This document shows, piece by piece, positions 1 to 5,152 of a stretch of 7,927 nucleotides of DNA. The stretch spans positions 1 to 7,927 of the forward strand of contig JAHFAU010000092.1 in assembly GCA_023250385.1 (NCBI GenBank), read 5' to 3'. Position 1 is the first letter of the stretch; each line of letters begins with the position of its first letter. Origin of the DNA: Anaerolineales bacterium. GTDB taxonomy: Bacteria > Chloroflexota > Anaerolineae > Anaerolineales > E44-bin32. A program made the position numbers and the translations under genes. The notes beneath the pieces are model-generated. The model saw nothing but the letters and a program-made list of their open reading frames with translations, searched no databases and was not told the DNA's origin.

Positions 1-715
1 CGTGGGTGGAGGGATGTTGGGGACCGAGGTTGACGATGATCTGGTCGGTCTTGATCCCCTGTCCATCCCCGTTGCCCTCGATCCGTCCCATCCCGGCGTA
101 CAGCGCCGCATCCCCTTCTGGGACCCAGCCTTCGGGCGAGAAATCGGCGGGGTACTTGACATTCATCTGGAAGGGGACTTTGTCCTCGATGCGATACACC
201 CCGCCATCCGGCCAGCGGTTCTTGAAAGGCTTGACCTCTTCCTCGTAATACGCCTCCTGCCAGTCCTTGCGCAGCGGATGGCCTTCAAAGCCCTCCCACA
301 TCAGGATCCGACGCAGATCGGGGTGGCCCGCGAACCGAACCCCGAATAGATCCCAGGCCTCGCGTTCCTGGAACTCGGCCCCTGGATACACTTCAACCAG
401 CGAAGGCACGACCGGGTCGTCGCGGGGAACCTGAGTCTTGAATACAAATGCCGGTCCGCCTTCAATCTGATAGGCGTGATACACGACTTCCAGCTTGCCG
501 TCCGGCAGATAGTCCACTGCGGTGACTGAGGAGAGATACTCATACCCCAGCTCGTCCCGCAGCCGGGAGGCAAAATCAAGCAGCTTGGCGGCGGGGACCA
601 GGTATCCGGAGTAACCGGCGCGCTCATCCCGGCTGAGAATCCCGGGGAAGGCCTGCTCCAGCGGATCGAGCTCGCGCACGGTTTGGTCGGTTGGGCCGGC
701 TGACTGCTCGGTCAT
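1..715 (-). CDS. nuoC: NADH-quinone oxidoreductase fused subunits C and D (NuoCD), N-terminal part; continues beyond the left edge
   Basis: This is part of the peripheral arm of respiratory complex I, at the quinone-reduction module. The frame is open from the ATG at 715 to the window edge, giving 238 residues. Residues about 20-155 are the 30-kDa/NuoC domain, with its signature around residues 116-151: EREAWDLFG, then GHPDLRRIL, then GHPLRKDW. After a linker the same frame reads NLGPQHPSTH at 229-238, which is the hallmark N-terminus of the 49-kDa/NuoD subunit. No stop lies between them, so C and D are fused as in Escherichia coli NuoCD. An AGGGAG ribosome site lies about 9 bases before the ATG. 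The gene follows nuoB by 34 bases and should be co-transcribed with it. The catalytic part of NuoD lies outside the window. Identification is firm; the fusion is read directly. Confidence 0.93.
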   Translation of the reverse strand, partial: MTEQSAGPTDQTVRELDPLEQAFPGILSRDERAGYSGYLVPAAKLLDFASRLRDELGYEYLSSVTAVDYLPDGKLEVVYHAYQIEGGPAFVFKTQVPRDDPVVPSLVEVYPGAEFQEREAWDLFGVRFAGHPDLRRILMWEGFEGHPLRKDWQEAYYEEEVKPFKNRWPDGGVYRIEDKVPFQMNVKYPADFSPEGWVPEGDAALYAGMGRIEGNGDGQGIKTDQIIVNLGPQHPSTH

Positions 716-749
716 GATCAATCGCTCCCTGGCTGGGACGGGAGTTGGC

Positions 750-1388
750 TCACGCCGGGGTGGATTCCCGTTCCTGCTGGGCTTTGAGCTTTTCGGCGAA
801 GTCGGGATAATCGCGAGGGTCGACCAGATCCGGGCCGAGCAGTGGCACTGGAACGGCTTCGGACGTGCCGCGCTGATACCAGCGGGCCGAGAGGACGGAC
901 TGGCCGTCAATCTTTTCCTGCAGCTTAATCAAACCATGCAGCAGCGCCTGCGGAGTGGGCGGGCAGCCTGGTATATAGACGTCCACCGGAACGTGCTTGT
1001 CCACCCCAGATACGACGTTGTAGCCTTCTTTGAACGGCCCGCCGCCCGAGGCGCAGGCTCCCATCGCCAATACGTACTTCGGCTCCGGCATCTGGTTGTA
1101 CAAGCGGACGATCTGCGGGATCATTTTCTTGGTGACGGTGCCCGAGACGATCATCACGTCCGCCTGTCGCGGGCTGGGGCGCATCACCTCCATGCCGAAA
1201 CGAGAGAAATCGTACCGGCTGGCCGCAGTACAAATCATTTCAATGGCGCAGCAGGCCAAACCAAACATCAAGGGCCAGACAGAAGAGCGACGGCTCCAGT
1301 TATAGATTTTGTCTAAGCTGGTGATGGCGATTTGGCTCGCCAGCTCTTCAGGGATGGGGATTTCGGTCGTGGAGGTTGTTTCGCTCAC
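750..1388 (-). CDS. nuoB: NADH-quinone oxidoreductase subunit B (NuoB)
   Basis: This 212-residue protein is the complex I subunit that holds cluster N2, the last Fe-S cluster before quinone. The four expected ligands are visible: tandem Cys46-Cys47 in FGLACCAIEM, Cys112 in GACASGGG, and Cys142 in PGCPPTPQALL. The family segments RYDFSRFGMEVMRPSPRQAD and VSGTVTKKM are also present, and the length is normal for a NuoB with a short charged tail. The start is GTG at 1388, supported by a GGAGAGG ribosome site 5 bases upstream and by a consensus promoter just beyond it. No nuoA lies upstream, although nuoA-nuoB is the usual order, so nuoB appears to head this operon. The fused nuoCD gene follows. 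Confidence 0.96.
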   Translation of the reverse strand: MSETTSTTEIPIPEELASQIAITSLDKIYNWSRRSSVWPLMFGLACCAIEMICTAASRYDFSRFGMEVMRPSPRQADVMIVSGTVTKKMIPQIVRLYNQMPEPKYVLAMGACASGGGPFKEGYNVVSGVDKHVPVDVYIPGCPPTPQALLHGLIKLQEKIDGQSVLSARWYQRGTSEAVPVPLLGPDLVDPRDYPDFAEKLKAQQERESTPA

Positions 1389-1411
1389 CGGGACCTCTCC
1401 GCCAACCGGGA

Positions 1412-1441
1412 ATTATACGTGCCAAGTTTCACAACTGTCAA
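1412..1441 (-). promoter_or_regulatory. Consensus sigma-70-type promoter of nuoB
   Basis: On the minus strand TTGACA (1441-1436) and TATAAT (1417-1412) are separated by 18 bases, and both hexamers match the housekeeping consensus exactly. The predicted transcription start is near 1405, leaving a leader of about 17 bases that carries the GGAGAGG ribosome site of nuoB. This implies strong, probably constitutive transcription of the complex I operon from nuoB. Confidence 0.8.
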
Positions 1442-1638
1442 GGAGAGGGGTAATTTTGAAGATGTTACTTTACAAAATGACCGGAGCGGATTTCTGTACC
1501 GACGGGGCAAGAGGTTCGTTCACCAGCGGTCGAGCATGGTAACGGCCGCGCACCGAACGGCGCCGCCTTCCTACCCCGAGATGTGATCTTGCTGTGGCGG
1601 CGTCCGGTCCAGCGAGGAGCTAGTAAGAACCCAAGATC

Positions 1639-1655
1639 GGGCCGCTAGCTGGCCC
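1639..1655 (-). terminator. GC-rich hairpin just after the small membrane-protein gene (weak terminator candidate)
   Basis: Immediately after the TGA of the gene ending at 1657, the minus strand reads GGGCC, a 7-base AGCTAGC loop, then GGCCC. The stem is 5 GC pairs with no real T tract behind it, so intrinsic termination would be weak. It could instead stabilise a 3' end. Nothing else is recognisable between here and the nuoB promoter. Confidence 0.3.
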
Positions 1656-1656
1656 C

Positions 1657-2004
1657 TCATCTTTGACTGAGATTCAGAACGAGGTTCCACAGCAGTAGGA
1701 TTCCCAAGGCGCCGGGAAGTAATGAGTAGCACCAGACAACTGGGAACACATGGCCTCCCAACAGAGACTCGATCACTGGCAGAGAGAATAGAAACAAGCC
1801 GAAAGCAGACACGACGGCCATCAAGATGAGGTAAGCAACTCTATCGGTTCGTAGTCGACCGGTGATGAGCGCTCGAACAAACAGGCCCTCCATGTGCCCG
1901 AGCTCGAATTTACTATCAAGATAATCGAGCCCAGATCGACCAGGCCTGTTGCGATACCCCGGCCACCCTGGGAGAATTAAGGAGGTTTCACTTAAGTAGT
2001 TCAA
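1657..2004 (-). CDS. Small membrane protein of unknown function
   Basis: I do not recognise a family. The 115 residues begin with a soluble segment of about 55 residues rich in Gly, Arg and Asp. Two hydrophobic stretches follow, at about 57-79 and 86-110, so a hairpin membrane protein is likely. The nominal start is TTG at 2004, 5 bases after a GGAGG within a GGAGGAGGAG run. The frame stays open upstream to a TAG at 2068-2070 and encodes protein-like acidic sequence (ADSSADYESRFWPPVAEEE). A CTG at 2064 sits 9 bases after another GGAGG, so the real protein may be 135 residues. The gene lies 3' of the lipoprotein gene on the same strand and may be the last gene of that operon. It is probably real, because of the clean membrane topology and the ribosome sites, but it has no assigned role. 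Confidence 0.6.
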   Translation of the reverse strand: MNYLSETSLILPGWPGYRNRPGRSGLDYLDSKFELGHMEGLFVRALITGRLRTDRVAYLILMAVVSAFGLFLFSLPVIESLLGGHVFPVVWCYSLLPGALGILLLWNLVLNLSQR

Positions 2005-2126
2005 CTCCTCCTCCGCAACTGGCGGCCAGAACCGGCTTTCATAATCTGCCGAACTGTCAGCCAGTTTCTAGTACCTCCGGAGGGTTCTGCCTAACTGCTT
2101 GATTGTGTGCCGCCCGATCGGCAAGT

Positions 2127-2600
2127 TCACTCGCCAAGAGGGATGTCGATGAATGCAGCTACGGCCTCACCGTCCTCATCGTGGCCGACCACAGTGACTC
2201 TCAGCAAGGTGTCGTCTGACGTGCGCTCAAAGACCGGCCAGACTGACAAGGGTACCTGGTCCTCCGGCCAGTTTCTCCGGGGCTCCAAGACAACCGAGCC
2301 ATCCGGCGGCAGGTAAGTGATGAAGTTTTCTACGTTCCTCCAGCCGCCTGCCTTTTCGGAGTAGACAAGAAGCTGTACCCCAAGATCCGTCGGAAAAAGG
2401 TACCTCTTTTGCGACTGATTACTAACAAGAATCTCGTACGAGCCGTCCTGCGCTGAACTCACGGGTTGTGGGTCTATGAGTGTCACCGTAATCTCCCTAT
2501 TGATCCGCTCGGTCCCGACGAGGGCGGCAACTTGGGGATCGGGCCTGTTTTGACAGGCGGCAAGAAGCACGGCGAGTGCCGCAAACCTAATTCGTGTCAT
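2127..2600 (-). CDS. Small predicted lipoprotein of unknown function
   Basis: The 157-residue protein starts at ATG 2600. Its N-terminus is a classical lipoprotein signal: MTRIR, a hydrophobic run, then the lipobox LAAC with Cys16 as the lipidated residue. The mature part alternates short hydrophobic and polar segments (REITVTLI, YEILVSNQ, VQLLVYS, TLLRVTVVG), which suggests a beta-sandwich domain exposed on the outer face of the membrane. No catalytic motif is visible. The ATG lies inside the end of the upstream WXG100-like gene, with a 14-base overlap, so translation is probably coupled; GGAG sits about 10 bases before it. The frame remains open further upstream, but that part is a shadow of the neighbouring gene, and the lipobox fixes the start. 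The lipoprotein assignment is good; the function is unknown. Confidence 0.75.
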   Translation of the reverse strand: MTRIRFAALAVLLAACQNRPDPQVAALVGTERINREITVTLIDPQPVSSAQDGSYEILVSNQSQKRYLFPTDLGVQLLVYSEKAGGWRNVENFITYLPPDGSVVLEPRRNWPEDQVPLSVWPVFERTSDDTLLRVTVVGHDEDGEAVAAFIDIPLGE

Positions 2601-3702
2601 AAAACTCTGGCTCCGCAGGGACGGCCTGGCCTGTCGCGACGTCGAGTTCCCAGGCAGGCCATCTGTACATTCTCTCATATTCAACCGTCGTGACCATAAG
2701 CTGGATATGAAGCCTAGACTCATTTGGAAACTGCTCTTCGATCTGATTGAAGTAAAGTATCTGGGCGCCATTTGGCGACACATAGGAGTCCTGGAACCTC
2801 TGATAATAGGCTCGCCATGGAAAAGAAGACCCGTCTGGAGCGACCTTGAATTCATCGATTCTGACTTGGTACACGCCCAACTCCGAGTCGGACTGGTTCC
2901 GAACCTCAACACCCGCGACTCTCACACCCTCCTCATACCGCGCATAATGCAAATCCACCTCAACATTCGCGTCAGCCTGCTCCAACGCGCTCCAATTGGC
3001 CTCCCTCCTGAAGGCTTGATTGATCAGGCTGAATGCTTTCAAGGACAGGAGGAAACGATTGTTCGTCAACCCCTCCCACGGCTCGCCTGGGGCCGAGCCC
3101 GGCACGCTCCCAAACGGGGGCCGCACAACAGTGAGCTGCACGGTGGAGATGTTATTCGACAGCGCATCGGGATCCGTTAAGGGATGGACACAGAAGCCGT
3201 ACCTGGCGTTGAGCGCGAGCTGCCTCTGGTACTCCCAGACCCGCTCCGGCACCGGTGTCGGGACGGGCGTCCCGAGCGGGACTGTTGGAACCGGAACCGG
3301 CGTCACTAAGGGCTTGGGCGTCGTCTGCGGGACCGGCGTGCCACTCGGTTCGAGGCTGATCAGCGTGCCGAGAATCGGACCTGCTTGGCGAAGCAAGTTC
3401 ATTAGCTGCTGTCCCAGGGCCTCAAAGACAGTCTCGCTCTCCGCATCTGCCTCCGCGAACGCCGTGGCGATCGCGTGCAACTCACCGCCGAGTTGCTCCA
3501 GGCGGCCTGCTTTCGCTGTGAGCGCTGCGTTGGCCTCCTCACCCAGATTACGGACCTGCGGGCCAAATTGGCCGTCGTAACTTGGGGCGCCCAGACCGGC
3601 CTTTAGGGTATCGGCACCCAGCGCGCGTATCCGAACTGCCGACTCGGCCAGCTTGTTTGCGGTTTCATGCAAGTGTGCAGGCTCTACTTGTATCCGCGCC
3701 AC
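2587..3702 (-). CDS. WXG100-like helical-hairpin protein with Thr/Pro linker and unknown C-terminal domain
   Basis: The protein has 371 residues and no signal peptide. Residues 1-105 are almost entirely Ala/Glu/Leu-rich helix, broken once at about 37-48 (APSYDGQFGPQ), so they should form a two-helix hairpin of about 100 residues. That size and turn resemble the WXG100/ESX family of type VII secretion substrates, although the turn reads YDGQFG rather than WxG. Residues 119-152 are a Thr/Pro/Val spacer (GTPVP, TPKP, TPVPVPTVP and similar). Residues 153-371 form an unrecognised, mixed, Tyr- and Trp-rich domain with one Cys (171). The start is GTG at 3702, since a TAG lies two codons upstream, and the ribosome site is weak. 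The stop overlaps the lipoprotein start. By analogy it may be a secreted or surface adaptor or effector. The hairpin is a reasonable reading; the secretion role is inference. Confidence 0.7.
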   Translation of the reverse strand: MARIQVEPAHLHETANKLAESAVRIRALGADTLKAGLGAPSYDGQFGPQVRNLGEEANAALTAKAGRLEQLGGELHAIATAFAEADAESETVFEALGQQLMNLLRQAGPILGTLISLEPSGTPVPQTTPKPLVTPVPVPTVPLGTPVPTPVPERVWEYQRQLALNARYGFCVHPLTDPDALSNNISTVQLTVVRPPFGSVPGSAPGEPWEGLTNNRFLLSLKAFSLINQAFRREANWSALEQADANVEVDLHYARYEEGVRVAGVEVRNQSDSELGVYQVRIDEFKVAPDGSSFPWRAYYQRFQDSYVSPNGAQILYFNQIEEQFPNESRLHIQLMVTTVEYERMYRWPAWELDVATGQAVPAEPEFYDTN

Positions 3703-3735
3703 AGCCTATAGTTTTCCATGATTCTTGTTGTGTCG

Positions 3736-3741
3736 ATTATA
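3736..3741 (-). promoter_or_regulatory. Possible -10 element for the WXG100-like gene
   Basis: The minus strand has a perfect TATAAT about 34 bases before the GTG start. The only TTGAC-like -35 (TTGACC, 3759-3754) is just 12 bases away, which is too close, and nothing better lies at 16-18 bases. This promoter would be weak or activator-dependent. Confidence 0.35.
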
Positions 3742-3781
3742 TGATAGGTATCTGGTCAATTCGTTCGGTTCAGAACTTATC

Positions 3782-3794
3782 CAGGACCAGCGAC
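3782..3794. repeat. 13-base direct repeat, copy 1 (upstream of the SufR-like gene)
   Basis: CAGGACCAGCGAC here is identical to 4572-4584, upstream of the Fe-S carrier gene. Both copies are intergenic and lie ahead of TTGACA promoters. A shared regulator site is possible but unproven. Confidence 0.5.
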
Positions 3795-3807
3795 TTGTGG
3801 CCCGGAA

Positions 3808-3837
3808 GCTCAGTGGCCGACAGCTCAGTGGCTGACA
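3808..3837. repeat. Tandem pair of 15-base repeats between divergent promoters
   Basis: GCTCAGTGGCCGACA is followed at once by GCTCAGTGGCTGACA, with one C/T difference. The pair lies between the divergent WXG100-like and SufR-like promoters. It could be a two-site operator or a simple local duplication. Confidence 0.6.
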
Positions 3838-3862
3838 CTTGCCTTCATAAGTTGTTAGCGGA

Positions 3863-3877
3863 TTCGATAATTTCGAA
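3863..3877. promoter_or_regulatory. Short inverted repeat just upstream of the SufR-like promoter
   Basis: TTCGA, a 5-base AT spacer, then TCGAA form a 15-base dyad. It ends 8 bases before the -35 of the SufR-like gene. The position suits an operator, but 5-base arms are weak evidence. Confidence 0.25.
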
Positions 3878-3885
3878 GATCGTGT

Positions 3886-3914
3886 TTGACAAATTAGGAG
3901 CCCCCATCTACAAT
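3886..3914 (+). promoter_or_regulatory. Promoter of the SufR-like gene, near-leaderless
   Basis: TTGACA (3886-3891) and TACAAT (3909-3914) are 17 bases apart. The expected transcription start is at about 3921, only about 4 bases before the ATG at 3925. This predicts a leaderless or nearly leaderless mRNA, which agrees with the lack of a clear ribosome site. Confidence 0.7.
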
Positions 3915-3924
3915 CGGGTTGAAC

Positions 3925-4530
3925 ATGGGCCGCGACTCGCGCCAGCGCATCCTGGAACATCTGAAGAAGACCGGCCAGGCGTCCGTCGCTGAACTGAGCC
4001 GGACGCTGGCCCTCACTCCGGTCACGATCCGCCACCATCTTGAAGGGCTACGGGCCGAAGGCTTGGTGGGCAAGCCGGTGGCCCGGCGGAAATCGGGGCC
4101 GGGCCGGCCGGAAATGATATATCGCAGCACTCCGGCGGCCGACATTCAGATGCCCCGCAATTATGGGGAGCTCTGCGGCTGCTTGCTCGAGAACCTGCGC
4201 TCAGCTTCGGGCGGTCAGAATTTGGAAGCCGTGCTGGTTGCCGTCGGGTCAGAGCTTGGGAAGCGGGAGAGCGTGCCGAGCGGCTCCAATCAGCTGCGCT
4301 TTATTAAGCACTATCTCGAAGACCGGGGATACTTCCCCAGCGCTACTCAAGTCGAGGGGCGACTCCGCCTGGAATTGGCCAACTGCCCCTATCTGGAGGT
4401 CGCCCGGGCAGCCCCCGCGCTTTGCCACTTCGATCGGGCGCTGCTCGAGGGGCTGTTCGGTCGCCCGGTAGAGATGGGGGGCCGGATCGTGTTGAACGAG
4501 CCGGTCTGCACCTTCGAGGTCGCCGACTGA
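3925..4530 (+). CDS. SufR-like HTH transcriptional regulator with C-terminal Cys cluster
   Basis: This 201-residue protein has a winged helix-turn-helix at residues 1-68: the helix-turn-helix covers about 16-48, and the recognition helix is in TPVTIRHHLEGLRAEGL. The basic wing is RRKSGPGRPEMIYR. The C-terminal third carries Cys154, Cys167 and Cys195. The Cys154-X12-Cys167 spacing matches the Fe-S ligand motif of SufR (C-X12-C-X13-C-X14-C), but the third cysteine of that motif is missing and the last gap is one residue shorter. Cys84 and Cys86 (LCGCL) might contribute. SufR represses Fe-S assembly genes and senses cluster supply, and the next gene here is an Fe-S carrier, so the context agrees. 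The start chosen is the ATG at 3925; an in-frame TTG at 3919 lies upstream of the predicted transcript start. A broader ArsR/DeoR-type regulator is the alternative. Confidence 0.85.
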   Translation: MGRDSRQRILEHLKKTGQASVAELSRTLALTPVTIRHHLEGLRAEGLVGKPVARRKSGPGRPEMIYRSTPAADIQMPRNYGELCGCLLENLRSASGGQNLEAVLVAVGSELGKRESVPSGSNQLRFIKHYLEDRGYFPSATQVEGRLRLELANCPYLEVARAAPALCHFDRALLEGLFGRPVEMGGRIVLNEPVCTFEVAD

Positions 4531-4571
4531 AGGCGCCGGTGAGCCTCGGCCCCGCCTTGCATGGGGCTCGG

Positions 4572-4584
4572 CAGGACCAGCGAC
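4572..4584. repeat. 13-base direct repeat, copy 2 (upstream of the Fe-S carrier gene)
   Basis: This is an exact copy of CAGGACCAGCGAC at 3782-3794. It ends 16 bases before the -35 of the carrier promoter, a good position for a regulator site. Confidence 0.5.
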
Positions 4585-4600
4585 CCACCCCCCAGGTGAG

Positions 4601-4629
4601 TTGACATCGCCGGGGAAGCTTGATAAACT
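4601..4629 (+). promoter_or_regulatory. Promoter of the A-type Fe-S carrier gene
   Basis: TTGACA (4601-4606) and TAAACT (4624-4629) are separated by 17 bases. The predicted start is near 4636, giving a leader of about 42 bases. The carrier can therefore be transcribed separately from the regulator gene that ends at 4530. Confidence 0.65.
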
Positions 4630-4677
4630 TTAGCGTGGTTATAAGAATTCCGAGCAACCTGGAGAACGGATTGCACA

Positions 4678-5088
4678 ATGGCAACCATTGATCTGCCGCT
4701 GATTGAGACGCTGACCGTGTCGGAGCAAATTACCCTCACCGAGAGCGCCGTGGCGCGGGTGAGAAGGCTGATTGAGGAACGCCAGCTGGCCGGTTCCGCA
4801 TTGCGGGTATTCGTGTCCGGGGGCGGCTGCTCCGGGATGCAGTACGGCATGGGCCTGGAGCCCGAGCCGCGGGAGAACGATCTGCGCTTCTCCTTTGGCG
4901 ACGTCCAGGTCGTTGTGGATCCGATGTCGATCAGCTACTTGGCCGGCACGGTGATTGACTACACGGATGAGCTCATGGGCGGCGGCTTCAGGATCGAGAA
5001 CCCGAACGCTGTTTCGGCCTGTGGCTGCGGGCATTCATTCCGGACCGCGGAATCTTCGGACGCTCACTCGCACTCAGATGGCTGCTAG
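4678..5088 (+). CDS. Iron-sulfur cluster assembly A-type carrier (HesB/IscA/ErpA family)
   Basis: A-type carriers bind Fe-S clusters and deliver them to apo-proteins in the cytoplasm. The 136-residue protein has a typical core: ITLTESAVARVRRLI, then FVSGGGCSGMQYGM with Cys51, then DPMSISYLAGTVIDY, then GFRIENPNA, then ACGCGHSF with Cys115 and Cys117. These three cysteines are the conserved cluster ligands. A 20-residue N-terminal extension precedes the core. A His/Ser-rich tail (DAHSHSDGC) ending in a fourth cysteine, Cys136, follows it; that tail is unusual for the family. GGAG lies 13 bases before the ATG, farther than ideal. The gene has its own promoter and a strong terminator, and follows a SufR-like regulator. 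The family is certain, but sequence alone does not separate ErpA, SufA and IscA. Confidence 0.94.
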   Translation: MATIDLPLIETLTVSEQITLTESAVARVRRLIEERQLAGSALRVFVSGGGCSGMQYGMGLEPEPRENDLRFSFGDVQVVVDPMSISYLAGTVIDYTDELMGGGFRIENPNAVSACGCGHSFRTAESSDAHSHSDGC

Positions 5089-5094
5089 CAGCCA
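5079..5094. repeat. 16-base perfect palindrome across the carrier stop codon
   Basis: TGGCTGCTAGCAGCCA is perfectly self-complementary and contains the TAG stop at 5086-5088. As RNA it could form a 6-pair stem with a CTAG loop, just ahead of the terminator hairpin. As DNA it could be a dimer binding site. Confidence 0.5.
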
Positions 5095-5116
5095 GATCGC
5101 CTAATCGATCGCCTCT

Positions 5117-5148
5117 TACAGGTCGCGTTGAGCGACCTGTACTTTTTC
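5117..5148 (+). terminator. Intrinsic terminator after the Fe-S carrier gene
   Basis: TACAGGTCGC and GCGACCTGTA form a perfect 10-pair stem with a GTTGA loop, followed by CTTTTTC. This is a textbook rho-independent terminator. It ends only 4 bases before the ATG of the next gene, so it may also act as an attenuator. Confidence 0.85.
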
Positions 5149-5152
5149 TAGC

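Noticed and set aside
714..1316. 200-residue plus-strand open frame opposite nuoB
   Set aside because: It is an antisense shadow of nuoB, with Arg/His-rich composition and no family likeness; nuoB itself is certain.
2601..2912. Upstream extension of the lipoprotein frame by 104 residues
   Set aside because: The extension lies within the WXG100-like gene in another frame and is Ser/Arg-rich shadow sequence. The lipobox right after ATG 2600 fixes the true start.
3241..3348. GC-rich repetitive stretch that might be taken for a non-coding repeat array
   Set aside because: It is explained as the coding sequence of the Thr/Pro spacer; there are no regular spacers as in a CRISPR array.
3020..3580. 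186-residue plus-strand frame with Gly/Thr/Val repeats
   Set aside because: The repeats are the antisense reading of the Thr/Pro spacer in the WXG100-like gene.
3911..3921. CAAT-CGG-GTTG resembling the SufR box CAAC-N6-GTTG
   Set aside because: It has one mismatch and a spacer of 3 instead of 6, and it overlaps the -10, so the match is too weak to call.
4543..4572. GCCCC/GGGGC hairpin after the regulator gene
   Set aside because: It has only 5 pairs with a long loop and no T tract, so a terminator is not supported.
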